From contig NC_087080.1 of NCBI RefSeq assembly GCF_026151205.1, positions 15,819,337 through 15,883,336 of the forward strand: a stretch of DNA of 64,000 bases, read 5' to 3'. The DNA comes from Bolinopsis microptera. Lineage: Eukaryota; Ctenophora; Tentaculata; Lobata; Bolinopsidae. Each line of letters begins with the position of its first letter. Positions within the stretch are counted from its first letter, which is position 1. The translations under genes were made by a program, and so were the position numbers. Below the pieces are notes generated by a model, which was not told where the DNA came from, did no database searches, and worked only from the letters and a program-made list of their open reading frames with translations. Positions 1-13,900 of this stretch are shown piece by piece.

Positions 1-160
<160 letters not shown>

Positions 161-1737
161 ATTAGTATCCTGTTAATCCGTTTATAAGGCAGTAGGCGTA
201 AGAACCATTTAAAGTGAATTTGTGAATATTTAAAGCCTCGCATGACACTATCTAAACCATTTAAACTTGGGCTCATTTTAAATTAAACAGCGTCTACATA
301 AACTGTATATCAATCTGGGACAAAACGTATTTAATTATAAACCATACTGCTATTTGTTTAACTCTAAAATTTAGCCATTTCCTTCATCCTTGAGCAGTTT
401 ATGATAAAGTTTGAATAACGACTGCTTTACAGACAGCGGGCATTTTCTTGTATTCACTATTCAAGTTGAGAAAGTTTGAGTAATAACCGAGCTGTCGAGA
501 CAAGGATGTTCCCACCATTAACTCGGTCATTACTTCATTAAACTATACACTGATTCCAAATGTCATGAGTGTAGCAACATTTTGACAAAATTACCAGTTT
601 GAGTCTTTTGGAAAAGCGATATGATTGGTAAAGGCGATTTGAGTCGGCTTAACTATCAAGTGATTGAGCTTTCAAGTGAAAACTTTTAAAATGTAATACA
701 TTTTGATTTTAATTGCCACGAGCAAGCTTTAACTCATTTTTCCGACTTGATCATTTCAGTATAATTATGTCTCGTGATGATTATGATTATGTTTCATAAA
801 TGCTCGTGTACAGTACATGTATCCGTGACAAAATATTTAAATCTTTTGATAGTATCCGTAATCTTTCGGCAGTATTTATTGAAAATACGTAATGGTTCTA
901 AAATCGCCGATGTCTGGAAAATGGCAACATTCAAATCCTTACCGTATCATCTAACTAATAATCCCAGAATGTGTGTCTGTCTGTCTGTTTGTAATTTCCG
1001 AGCGGCTTAATCAAGAAAACGGTAAGAGTTGCGGGACTGATTTTTTCGGTAAAGTGCCGACAAAACTCTGACGAAGTTAAATGATAAAGGTTTTTTAAAT
1101 CGGTCGTTGGTAGGTGGTTTAATTGATGGTTTTGTACCACAAATGTTACATAAAATGGCTTGAGCAGAACGGTAAGAGTTACGGGGCTCGCATATATATA
1201 TATGTAGCTGCATAATTAGTGTAATTGAGTTACCCGGGTAAGATTCGCTGTCTATACTATAATCTTATTAGGGGAGGGGGAACTGTTTGGACTGCAGAGA
1301 GAGAGAGTTCATACTTTCATACGACAATGTTATGCGTGTTCACAAATATGATAGGCGGGTGTGGTGTTAAGGGTTAATTTCTATTGATTATTGTTTAAGA
1401 TACTATTACTATTGTTTAAGATACCATTGGATACGTGAGGGCACTCCGAATAGAATTGCTCACCTAATGCGGGTTCTGACTCAACGGGTAAATGCTCCTA
1501 CCCTTTTTAACTGCGGCAGTGAAATCCCGGCCGAAGGCCGGGTTACACTAGTCAATCATCATATTCTGAGATTCATAATGAAGAAACCTGGTAAATTTGA
1601 CTTTTAAAAAATAATAGGTAGCGATAACAAAGAATGCAAACAACAAGGCTTGTCTTTTTTGACAAATTTTTGCCACACCTTTAGCTGAACATTTTCTTAT
1701 TTTTGTTTAAATATTTTCGTCAAGCTTCAAATCATAT
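161..1737. other. Non-coding stretch left of the first visible exon
   Basis: I see no convincing exon here. It contains a short AT dinucleotide run near 1193-1204 and a 7-bp-stem GC hairpin at 1526-1542 (CCCGGCC GAA GGCCGGG). It is probably intron of the gene whose first visible exon starts at 1904, or its upstream flank. Confidence 0.5.
1526..1542. repeat. GC-rich perfect hairpin
   Basis: CCCGGCC and GGCCGGG are separated by a GAA loop, in otherwise AT-rich DNA. It may be the end of a small mobile element, but no partner end was found. Confidence 0.6.
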
Positions 1738-1880
1738 CATAATCGGAATTACCACAAGTTGCTGTGATTTTTTAGTTAAATTATAATAATCGGCTTAATT
1801 GCTGTACTTTTTTAATAATTTTATAATAATCGGCTTAATTGCTGTGTTTTCCTAATAAAATTACAATAATCGGCTTAATT
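1738..1880. repeat. Imperfect tandem repeat of about 50 bp
   Basis: Three diverged copies share the core AATCGGCTTAATTGCTGT followed by an AT-rich spacer. They lie directly before the exon at 1904. Confidence 0.7.
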
Positions 1881-1903
1881 ATCATTAACTATTTTGAAAT
1901 CAG

Positions 1904-4900
1904 GAAGAAGAAGGGACATCCATCAGCCAGGAGAGCCAACCAGCCAAAAATGAATTCCTTGTAAGAAAAATATTCAAATTATCGCTACTCCTGCCAGCTC
2001 TATTAATTTTGTGATCTGAGAACCCTTTCCTAAGTTACAATGCCAGATAGCAATCATTCTATTTACATTTCATCCCATTTTTTTATTAAAATTTAAGAAA
2101 TCGACTTATTTCAAGAACTTTTTTTGTATTTTGCCCTACTTAAACAAGTTAAGCCATGTAGCAATAATTTACATGCATTTAAACTTGATATGCTGCTGCA
2201 ATAAAACCCTGAGCTATCCTTTTTGCGATGCAAGCATAGTAAGGAGAATTAAAGAGGTCCAGTAACAGCTTTGAAGAGAATTGTTTAAGTGCTTAAATCT
2301 CCTCCCTTTACCAGTTCTACTAACATTATGCTATCCTTGTTTATTTATTGATTCATACACATTACACGTATCCAATTTTTAAAATGCACTCCCGACAACA
2401 ATTTCAATTGATATCCCTTCATGGAGTCTGTTTGCTGGATGTTAAAACAGAAGTAAAACAGAAGAAGGAGTTAAAAGAAATAACATTATTTCTTTTAACT
2501 CCTACATAAATAACTTTATTTCAGGTAGGCGCACTGCCGGGTGAAATAGGGTATAAATCAAGCAGTCACACTCTCTCCAAACATAGCTCAGTAGACCACG
2601 GTGAAGATGCCTCTGAGAAACACCAGAGCGGCTGGGAGACGTGTGATATCAGGTACAAACTGGCAAACAGACAAACTGGCAAACTAAAGAACTGACAAAC
2701 AGACAAACTGGCTAACAGACAAACTGGCTAACAGACAAACTGGCAAACAGACAAACTGGCTAACAGACAAACTGGCAAACAGACAAACTGGCAAACAGAC
2801 AAACTGGCAAACAGACAAACATATAGAGATTAGAAACGTACAAACTGGTTAACAGACAAACTAAAGAACTGACAAACATACAAACTGGCAAACAGACAAA
2901 CTGGCAAACAGACAAACTGGCAAACAGACAAACTGGCAAACTGAAAAACTTAAGAACTGACAAACATACAGAGATTAGAAACGTACAAACTGACAAACAG
3001 ACAAACTAAAGAACTGACAAACATACAGAGATTAGAAACGTACAAACTGGAAAACAGACAAACTAAAGAACTGACAAACATACAGAGATTAGAAACGTAC
3101 AAACTGGAAAACAGACAAACTAAAGAACTGACAAACATACAGAGATTAGAAACGTACAAACTGGCAAACAGACAAACTAAAGAACTGACAAACATACAGA
3201 GATTAGAAACGTACAAACTGGCTAACAGACAAACTTAAGAACTGACAAACATACAGAGATTAGAAACGTACAAACTGGCAAACAGACAAACTAAAGAACT
3301 GACAAACATACAGAGATTAGAAACGTACAAACTGGCTAACAGACAAACTAAAGAACTGACAAACATACAGAGATTAGAAACGTACAAACTGACAAACAGA
3401 CAAACTAAAGAACTGACAAACATACAGAGATTAGAAACGTACAAACTGACAAACAGACAAACTAAAGAACTGACAAACATACAGAGATTAGAAACGTACA
3501 AACTGGCTAACAGACAAACTTAAGAACTGACAAACATACAGAGATTAGAAACGTACAAACTGACAAACAGACAAACTTATAAAGATTAGACGGCATTTAT
3601 TGAACACTGTACAGTGTACAATTAACACAGTTAACACACTTTCTAACCACCTAAAGTACCCATAAAATTTAACAGATTTCTCTACAATCCATGAATTGCA
3701 ATATGTAATTCAACGTCAACCGTGCGGAGCGTCAACTAGGTGTTAAATGACCGCAAGCTATTACCTTGCGTAACCTGTACTTTAAACGTACATCAACTGT
3801 GCCACCTGTTTGCCAAAGACAGTTTACATTTCCCAAATCTTATACTGTATCAGTTGCTTACATAGCACGAGCTAGTGGCCCCCGAGAGGATAGCGTCTAG
3901 CATTTTACCTACCCTAGATTTGGCACATAGAATTGTTATAAGTGCTATAAAATACAGGGTTATAAAATATAAAATGAGGAAGACAATTTCCAATGAGATT
4001 ATAAACCGCCATAAACTTGATTCCTGAGCGCCGAAACAAGTGTCTTTTATCATATCTTACTAATAAATGAATTAATGATACTCCTTTGTTAAAATAGTGA
4101 CTGTTTCCCTCAGAAAACGTCCGGAGTACACTCGCACGTTGAAGGAGATGGCGGAGGAGTTTGAGGCGCAACGAGATGCGGAAGAGGCGCTGAGACTACA
4201 ACTGCTGAGGGTTAATAAGAAGGAGGAGGGAGAGGAGGATAAGCTCCTTACTAAGGATCAGAGTTTTGTGACCACAGGTGAGAGAGAGGCTTCCAGGCTT
4301 CCTGCTTTTTTTGTTTTTTTTTCATTCTTGCTGATGCGGATTTTTGATGCGAATATAAATCAGGTTAGATGCAGATTTTTTAGTCTCTTTCATACTTTTT
4401 CGACTGATCACCCCTTTAGCTTTTTCTCCCTGCAAAATCCGACCAGTCTCGCTTACACTTGTGTGAGCTTGGAAAAGTATCATGAGCGGTCGTTGCCAGG
4501 TTTTTTTTTCTAGGAATGCAACCTGCAAAATCATTGTTTACTGTATTAAAAATCTTTATGTGCTGGTATCGCTTCTGACTACTGATTTCGTGACCTCTTA
4601 CCTGAGTTCATAACAGAACTTCAGGTATGGGTCCCGTCTACAATCTAATCAAAATTTCTGCATTTTAAATTACGAATTTCCAAATTATGAAAAAACATTT
4701 TTACCAATTTATCTTCAGATGGGGATGATGATAGCATGGATTTGCGAGCCAGCAGTTTCTGCTCAGTGAGCTCTAACAACATGTTACCAGTAAGTAATGA
4801 CCCGCTAATTACCCGCTAATTAACCGCTAATTACCCGCTAATTACCCGCTAATTTCCCGCTAATCTGTTAATTTATTGATAATTTCTTAATTAATGGATA

Positions 4901-7900
4901 TGCTTGTAAAAACGTTATCTATTTTTCTCATAAACTAAAACGGTGTTGAGCTTCTAAGATGACTGCTTTTAGATTACTTTCAACCCATGAGAACACACAC
5001 GAACATCATATGGACTAAAAATTGCATAACTCTTCCATCAAAAAGTAACACCATCCAGTCAGCTTTAATTAAGAGGCCGATCAGCATGGTTCCATTACCG
5101 ACAAGATAGTGGCTGCTCCTCAATATATATCCTTGACGTCACAATCCACTTTCAGACTGCCTGCCACGAAGTTTTTATTGTATTTTCGGTTAAAAGAACG
5201 TCTCAGCGTTCTGCATCACCATCATCAGAACTGGCCACCCCTCTCTCGCGATGAAGAGCTACCAAGCTGCTTTATTGTGTTGCCATTTACCGATTTATGC
5301 GTGCTGGTAATCAGCGATCTTTTAACAACAACTTGTAGTCTGTACAATCGTTACAGGCACAACCATATTACTGCCATGCCGTCACTACAACGCAGATTAG
5401 AACTGAAGGAGTCGAGACAGGGTTCGATACTCGAGCAACCGCTTAGTAATAAAGGTGGATAATTACTGGAACTATGAGACTATGAGAAATTAATCAAGAC
5501 GTAGAGAGAGTAGTAGTACGAGTTACGATTGTCCGCGGTTGAAAATGGTGGTTTTACTGAAGTTTTATAGGTCATCAACCAAAAAATGAACGCCATCTTC
5601 TTAATAAGGTCTGGCGGCTAGTTAATAGGGTTGCCACTTCCTTCAAGTTCAAGTTTCAACGTATGACGATCGCCGATCATTGGTTGATATAAATTTTTGA
5701 GTCCACTATTAATTGAAATAAACAACATTTTACAAATCATTTATCCGATTGACGTCAGACGTGCATGTGTCTCGACACCAGTTTAAGTGATGCAATTGTA
5801 CCATTTTCTTAAAGTAATTTTGTCTGTAATAGGTTGAGATTGTTCGAGAAGGATTCGGTGAAGTGGAACTAAGTTTCTCAGCCTGCGATATAGCATATCA
5901 TTAACATTTAGTCATTGACGTCAGAGGTCGGTTAAGTGTTTGAGAGTTCCCAACGTTCAGCAAATTAGAACCGGACAACTAAATGTTCGTACTGAGAATC
6001 GCATGGGTCGACGTGGTTGAAAGTTCGTGGACAACATACAGATACGTAGGTTTTATGAAATGCTGAATAGCTAACCAGAACAACCAGTGAAGGCATGGTG
6101 GATGGTGGATGGTGGATGGTGGATGGTGGATGGTGGATGGTGGATGGTGGATGGTGGATGGTGGATGGTGGATGGTGGATGGTGGATGGTGGATGGTGGA
6201 TGGTGGATGGTGGATGGTGGATGGTGGATGGTGGATGGTGGATGGTGGATGGTGGATGGTGGATGGTGGATGGTGGATGGTGGATGGTGGATGGTGGATG
6301 GTGGATGGTGGATGGTGGATGGTGGATGGTGGATGGTGGATGGTGGATGGTGGATGGTGGATGGTGGATGGTGGATGGTGGATGGTGGATGGTGGATGGT
6401 GGATGGTGGATGGTGGATGGTGGATGGTGGATGGTGGATGGTGGATGGTGGATGGTGGATGGTGGATGGTGGATGGTGGATGGTGGATGGTGGATGGTGG
6501 ATGGTGGATGGTGGATGGTGGATGGTGGATGGTGGATGGTGGATGGTGGATGGTGGATGGTGGATGGTGGATGGTGGATGGTGGATGGTGGATGGTGGAT
6601 GGTGGATGGTGGATGGTGGATGGTTGATGGTGGATGGTGGATGGTGGATGGTGGATGGTGGATGGTGGAATGAGAGACAAGCCTGTCACATTATATTGTG
6701 TGAACATAATGATTGGACGATGTGATGATAGTCAATGGTCATTGGTCATCCAAGGTGCAGGTTTCCAATTCAATATGGTCGAATAACTGTATTTTCATAT
6801 GATGTAGATCAGCTGCATACTATGCCACTATGCCACTATGCCACTATGCCACTATGCCACTATGCCACTATGCCACATTACCATTACGCTACTATACCAC
6901 ATTACCACTACCAACAACGATGGATTGGAAAAAATTAGGGTTAACCACGTGATGCTTTGTGATCCACACCGAAAATGTGTTTCATGAATAAAGGGTGGCA
7001 GTGACTATAATAGTCTGCTAATCTCTAGTTTTCAATTTATTTGGCTCCCTCAACCTCATAAACCCCAATTAACCCCGTGGAACAAAGAGAGTGTGATATC
7101 CGAGTATGTTCCTATATTGATCTAAAAGATCAGTTGAGTCATAGTCATACATTATAACAGACAAGATATGTCTTGCTCGAGGTAGGATCTTAACCCAGGT
7201 ATTCTGTAAATTTGCATATTATTATACTAGCGTGTCTTAGTCCGCTCACACTAAAGAATCAACTAAAGAATTTGATAGTGCAACTGCACTATCGTTAACC
7301 CATTTGCTTACTACGCTATCATCTACCTATGTCACCTATGTTGAGTTTCGTAAAGCTTCAACAGGGTCATCACATGAACCGTGTGAGCTGTGATTTGAAA
7401 TACACCTGGTCACCGATAGAATGCAAATCATAGGGCATAGCATTTCACAATTTCGAGCCTTTGATGACTGCAAATAAATAACCATATAGGGACTGGTGAG
7501 CTGCTGAGGTGTATATGCATAGTTGTGGACACAACAAGAAAATTGAGAATAATCTTGTGCGAGGGTAGGGACCCAGATGTCGTTTCTAACCCAAATAAAC
7601 TTTAAGGAGGCTTCTCATCAGTAGCCGCACCTCCTTACTCGGTTTCTGAACTGGAATTCTATGGGCTTCCAGACGGCCAGACCGAGTATTACCACCCCAT
7701 CCTTCTAGAGTTCATCACAAGTAGCACCCACCTTGAAGATCTTTGACACCCAGACACACCCCATTGGCGAACAAACTTTGGATATAATCTTACATGCTCC
7801 CGAAGGAATCCCTGGTTTATGGTCTTTCTCATCGTCACCAGCACTTTCACTAGGTCACCAGCTCTTTCACTGAAGTCATCAGCCCTTTCACTGAAGTCAT

Positions 7901-10900
7901 CAGATGTGACTCTGATCAGTTGAGTCATAGTCATACATTATAACAGACAAGATATGTCTTGCTCGAGGTAGGATCTTAACCCAGGTATTCTGTAAATTTG
8001 CATATTATTATACTAGCGTGTCTTAGTCCGCTCACACTAAAGAATCAACTAAAGAATTTGATAGTGCAACTGCACTATCGTTAACCCATTTGCTTACTAC
8101 GCTATCATCTACCTATGTCACCTATGTTGAGTTTCGTAAAGCTTCAACAGGGTCATCACATGAACCGTGTGAGCTGTGATTTGAAATACACCTGGTCACC
8201 GATAGAATGCAAATCATAGGGCATAGCATTTCACAATTTGGAGCATTTGATGACTGCAAATAAATAACCATATATGGACTGGTGAGCTGCTGAGGTGTAT
8301 ATGCATACAGAATACAGATGGAATCACTACAAGGTTTCCTAAACGTGACCTGGAACGAACAAAATGTTAATGTGGAATTTGTTTCAAAACATATAATTTT
8401 ACATATAATTTTACTAATTTTAAATATAATTTTACATATAATTTTACATATAATTTTACATATAATTTTACATATAATTTTACATATAATTTTACATATA
8501 ATTTTACATATAATTTTACATATATGTTTTAAACACAAATGTTAATTTTGCATGCTGAGGTAACTGCTCCCTCTAATCCTGTACAAACATCAGGGATAAC
8601 TGTTGTCATGGAGATCACGCATTCTAGTAATCCTTGCGGTGAAATAATTTTGTATGCTTTCATATTCACGCTTCTGATTGTCACCTATCTTAGAACTGTT
8701 TAAAGGGTACCATATCGGGCAACAACATCCTTATTCATCATTTTCGAGACATCATTATCTCAAATATTCAAGAGTCGCAGTAACGAGAACCAACATTGAA
8801 ACATGGAATTTGATGATTAATTATTTTCCAGATCGATCAGAGTACCAAGAAAGATTCTTCCAGAGAGATGTCATGCGACGATATGGAGGATCCCGTTAGA
8901 CCTAGCTCAAAACTGGAGGTAATTTGGAATAAAACTTTAATTTTATCATGCGATCTTTATCATGCGAAGTTATTTATACTAAACTTATATAACCAAGTTT
9001 AATAATTAGCGATTGTTTGTTAGTACCTTGGAATGTGTTCAATGTTGATTTATTTCTTATAGGGACTAGCGTCCTGACTGTTGAACCAACTAACAAATGA
9101 GTACAAAAACAAACTTATAAGGAATATTAGTCGATTGATTTCCCTGTAACCACAGCTCCATCACAAACCAAATATTAGAATCACAATTTTGTAATCTGGT
9201 TCTCAAATAATATTAATATGATCTATGATACATGTAAGTTAAAAAGTTGACTAAAAACTATAATAAATCATTACAGGACATTGTTTTTCCTTTTTTTTAA
9301 ATCACAAAACTGAAAACATCGACCATTCTACATACCCTGTCTTAGGCTGTCATTTGTCTCCTAAAATCAGCTGCACTTTGATTTTGTGTAGCTCATGATA
9401 GCCGAAAGGTGTTAATACGTACGTTTTCCCTTCACGAGAACGATAAGAATGCCAAATTTAGTCAAAAAATATTGAATTTTCTTCCTTGACGTCACGTAGG
9501 TTTATTATTAAGCTACGATTATTAATTATATGGGGGACAGAATCCAGAACTAGGAATGCCCAAATATGGTATCTTTTAAATCGACGAAGACACAGTTCAC
9601 ACGTCATGAAATATTATTATACCGGAGTCGGTATTTGTTTTTGAAGGCGTAGCCACAGATGTCACAACATTTATTAAATTAACTGTTATGACATCTGTGC
9701 TACGTATTCACCCTTAGTGGGTGGTTTTGCAATGCAAAACGTACAATGGTCAAATTTGATCATCCGATGTTACGTAAGCCAGCCAAGGGGAGGGGGTTAG
9801 GGTTAGGGGTAGGGTTAGGAATTGTTCACATGTTACGTAAGCCAGCCAAGGGGAGGGGTTAGGGTTAGGGTTAGGAATTGTTCGCATGTTAGGTAAGCCA
9901 GCCAAGGGGAGGGGGTTAGGGTTATGGTTAGGAATTGTTCACATGTTAGGTAAGCCAGCCAAGCTGGGAGGGGGTTAGAAATGGTTAGTTACGCCATCAA
10001 TTAGATTCAAATTGACTGAATGAACTATTAACCTATACTACTATGACTACTTGCAACTAACCCGTGAAATCGATTCAGGCTGTTTCTCCAGAATGTCCCT
10101 TTTTCCAGGAGCCCATAAGCCCGATCCCTATGAGAACGATGTCTTGTGACCATCATAATATAAAGAGTAGAAGAAGAAGAATCAGTGCATTTTTAGGATT
10201 GTAAAAAGAGAAGCTGGATAGAGCCTTAACGTTGATGGGACATAATGTGGTTAACGTAGGCAATGCCAGAGAAACGATGTTTAAATTCTAAATACGAGTA
10301 TCTTAATATATTAAGAGAAAATATATTAAGAGAAAGATATTACGAGAAAGGATACCTATAACGAGAAAGGATACCTATAGAAAAATATTACGAGAAAGGA
10401 TACCTAAATACAAGATCCAAGCTTCTGTTGATATGTGTCCTAGCGAGACCTTATAAAATCTCCAGCTTTACGGTTGTGTTTTCTAGATTTGTGTAATAAA
10501 TTGTCGAAATAGTTTAGCGCATGTTGTTGGACCTGTAGGTCATAGTTTTTGTGGACTATTAAGAATAACGATGTACTCGTCTTCAGTAATGACTGAATTT
10601 TTGTGCTTTGTCTTGAAGTGTGTTATTTTTTGTGTCCGGCAAATAAAATATTTGTTACTTGTTCCTTGTATTGATATTGTATTAGTATATAGACCAAATT
10701 TCAATGTATTGGTAAATAGCAGTGACTGATTGTTCATGTATTTCAATTGAAGGTGTTTTTGTTGTTTTTTGTTATGCTAATCTGATTGTCCTCACAAGTG
10801 TGCTCAGTAAAAAAATAAGCCTGATCAGGGAAGTTACTTGCGCTTTAGTCTCCCTTATAACGCTAGAAGAAGCTCTTGTCTGTGAAAACTAAACTTGTCT

Positions 10901-13900
10901 TAAGACTCAAATACAACGGTCACTTGGTCAGTGGTCACTTGGTCACTTGGTCGACTTCAATGCACGAGGATGTACATAAGCTGTTACATTTTGTGATATG
11001 TCAGTAACATACAGCTGTATACAGCTGTATACTTACTTTGTGGTAGTGGTATATCACTTACCTGACACTAATTTTGTAACCCGCAATTTATAAATAGATA
11101 TTTATTAATAGATACAATTACGAAAAGGAAGGTAAATGCATATATAATATATAATATATACCTATATATTTATAATTTATATATTAAACAGTTTAATTTG
11201 ATGCAAATAAACTCGGTATACCTTTGAACTTTGGTTAACAGATTGCTCGGGAAGGTTTATTACAAATACAGACATATAATAAGTTTGACTTTGACATATT
11301 CAATCGACCTAGCCTCAAATTCATTAGCTATCAAAAGAGAAATTTAGCCAACACAATTAAGGCCAAAAGGAAAATTCCTTGTACAAAATTTCATCAAAGC
11401 TGTTCTATTTCAGACGGACAGTAAGGACAGTGGGTATGGAGCGGAGAACAACCGATCAAAGAGGAAATTTGTTAAATTCCCGGAACATCACAGATCACTC
11501 GACGGTGATCATGGATTTAATCTTAGGTACGAAAACATTAAAATGATCCAACAGTCAATAAAGTTCGCATTTTCACATCAAAGACAGTATTCACAATTCA
11601 CAGCATCGCACTTGTTATAAATGGAATCGTTCGTATTTGTAGTCAAGAGAAACGCCACCCTTGGCCTTGCACCGTATACGCAATTTTTTGACGAGAAGAG
11701 AATTTTTGATTCCTCAAACATCAAAGATAACAGAAATCAAAAAAGTCATATTATTATTAAGAATTTTATGGAATTTGCACTAAATTCGCGCCAGCATTGT
11801 TGTAAGAAAATTTGTTTCTTAAATCGAAATCCCCATATTAAGTGTTAAGGCATGCCTTCGCTACACGTTATATATACGTTACTAATTATTTATTTTCAGT
11901 AAAAGATTTGCGCGAAAATGGAAAAAGAAAATGCAACTTGCCTAAAACGCAAAGGTTCCTAATAGTAATACCCATGTTAATATTGAATTAGAAATCTAAA
12001 ATGTTGCAGAGCTTCTAGAACTTGACCTAGTGTGTGTGTAACTGTTTGTATGCATGTTTAATGAAATGACGGGTTAGGGTCAAACAATTGTTTCAATCAT
12101 AAACATAGTCAGGCGTGAACACGAATACAGAGTAGGCCAGGACAGCTGTGACCTTTATACCGCGGGGAAACTAAAGAATCAGCTACTCCAATTCTCCAAA
12201 CTCCGCCTGCTCAACTTCCGTACAAGTGGAAATTCCTACTATCACTTTTTGTCTTTTCCCAAAAAAAATTGTATTTTCTCAACTTTAATATTTGAACCTG
12301 TCCAACTGTCTTAAAGTTAATTTCTGTTAAAGTGTTTTTTTCAAAATCCTTGTTTACATATTTGTTGATTGACAATGTCAACCCTTCCAGATCGTTGCTC
12401 TGTTTTGTAGATGTAAACAATCTCGAGAGGTTAATTTGAGGATTAGTTAAATAAGAGTCCAACTGTCTTAAAGTTAAATTCTATTATAAAATGTTTTTTC
12501 AAAATCCTTGTTTACATATTTGTTGATTGACATTTGACAATGTCAACCCTTCCACTTCCAGATCGTTGCTCTGTTTTGTGAATGTAAACAATCTCGAGAG
12601 GTTAATTTTAAGAAAAGCATACATATTTTGGTAACTAACATGTTTAATATGCCACATACGCAATACGCATACATTAAAGAAATAATAAAATTTTAAAAGT
12701 AACGTAGCCACCCAGTCAAATTAGTCAAAGTTTCAAAAACTTTAAAAAGTGTGTGCTTTTTGCGTAAATTTTGTGTAACTTTTTGTACTACTTTTATCAA
12801 ATCATGAATAAACCTTGAAATATTTTTATCGTGTTGGTTGCAGTTTTTTCCGAAAAGCAACCCCTTTTATTGTTTGTTATACTTATATTAGTTGATTTTT
12901 TTCTCCGCAGGCGTTTTTTTCAGAATTTACTGCGCGCAAAAAGCATATATTGTTATCACTCTGCTCTTAGTCTTGCGCGTACTGCAAAAAACTTTAAACA
13001 TCCATAACTCAACGGCTTATTTTTTCACAATGACTTTTATAATGCCCAGTTGAATTCATATAAAAAATTCATATCCAAAGTAAATTATATTTGCTGCGTC
13101 AATTTGATAATTGGTATCATCGCACAAAATCATCAAAACACATATCACCAACTTATACTAAAACACAACTACTATTAGTACACAACATTTTGAAATTGTC
13201 GATTTTCATGATGAAAGGTAATTATACCAATTAAAAATGTTAACTTTAATTTCAAATTTACTCAAATCTACTATAAAGTTCCAATATCACGAATATTCAC
13301 ATCTGACACTAAAATCAAAGTTTTGTTCAGTAAGAATAGTAAGGGGTCGTTCACATTTTACATTATTACTTTTTGGTCAATTTTAACGCCTCATCCCCGT
13401 CCAAAATTAGTTTAACTTTAAGTTTAACACCTCCCCTCTCAGTTTGAGTTATTAATATGTGAACGACCCCTAACCTTAAAAGCAAACAAAAAAGTTTCAT
13501 TTACAATTTCTAATCATTAACATCATTAATAATGGTTTTACTACCTCAGTACAAGTCCACAGCCGTTTGAGTGTGACCCTGACGTCTGTTATGATGGTCT
13601 GCCACAACGCCCCAACACTTCGTGTGATGTTTCAGAAGGAAAAAAGAAAAATGGCGGGTTTTTCAGCTCTTTCCGATCAAAGAAGAACCACACCGAGAAA
13701 GACCATAGTGAAGAAGAACAGTCCTCCACTACAAAGAAGAAGAGAAAGAAGAAAAGTTCGTCGTCAAGTTCGAAGGGCGGAAATAACCTTCAGGTAAATA
13801 TAAATTTGATGAATATGTTGACATTTTATTTCATAGTTTATTTCATACCCAAAGGGCCTTTTCCATTTTCACAAGAATTTTCTTAAAATTTGGGCGATTG

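Noticed and set aside
2550-2610. TATAAAT followed by an ATG at 2607 (start [12 protein letters not shown]) as promoter and first exon
   Set aside because: The phase of that reading does not fit the exon at 4114, whereas the frame starting at 2525 ([11 protein letters not shown]) joins both the previous and the next exon in phase. The TATA-like sequence is coding there.
2656-3580. Repeat array as CRISPR or as a gene for a Cys/Val-rich protein
   Set aside because: Contiguous minisatellite without spacers; the open frame follows from the repeat period being a multiple of three.
6087-6725. Long overlapping open frames on both strands (WWMVDGG, HHPPSTI)
   Set aside because: They are only translations of the heptamer repeat.
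9768-9985. Telomere
   Set aside because: Only one to three TTAGGG-like units per repeat inside a longer unit; the same is true of the short runs near 33780 and 44610.
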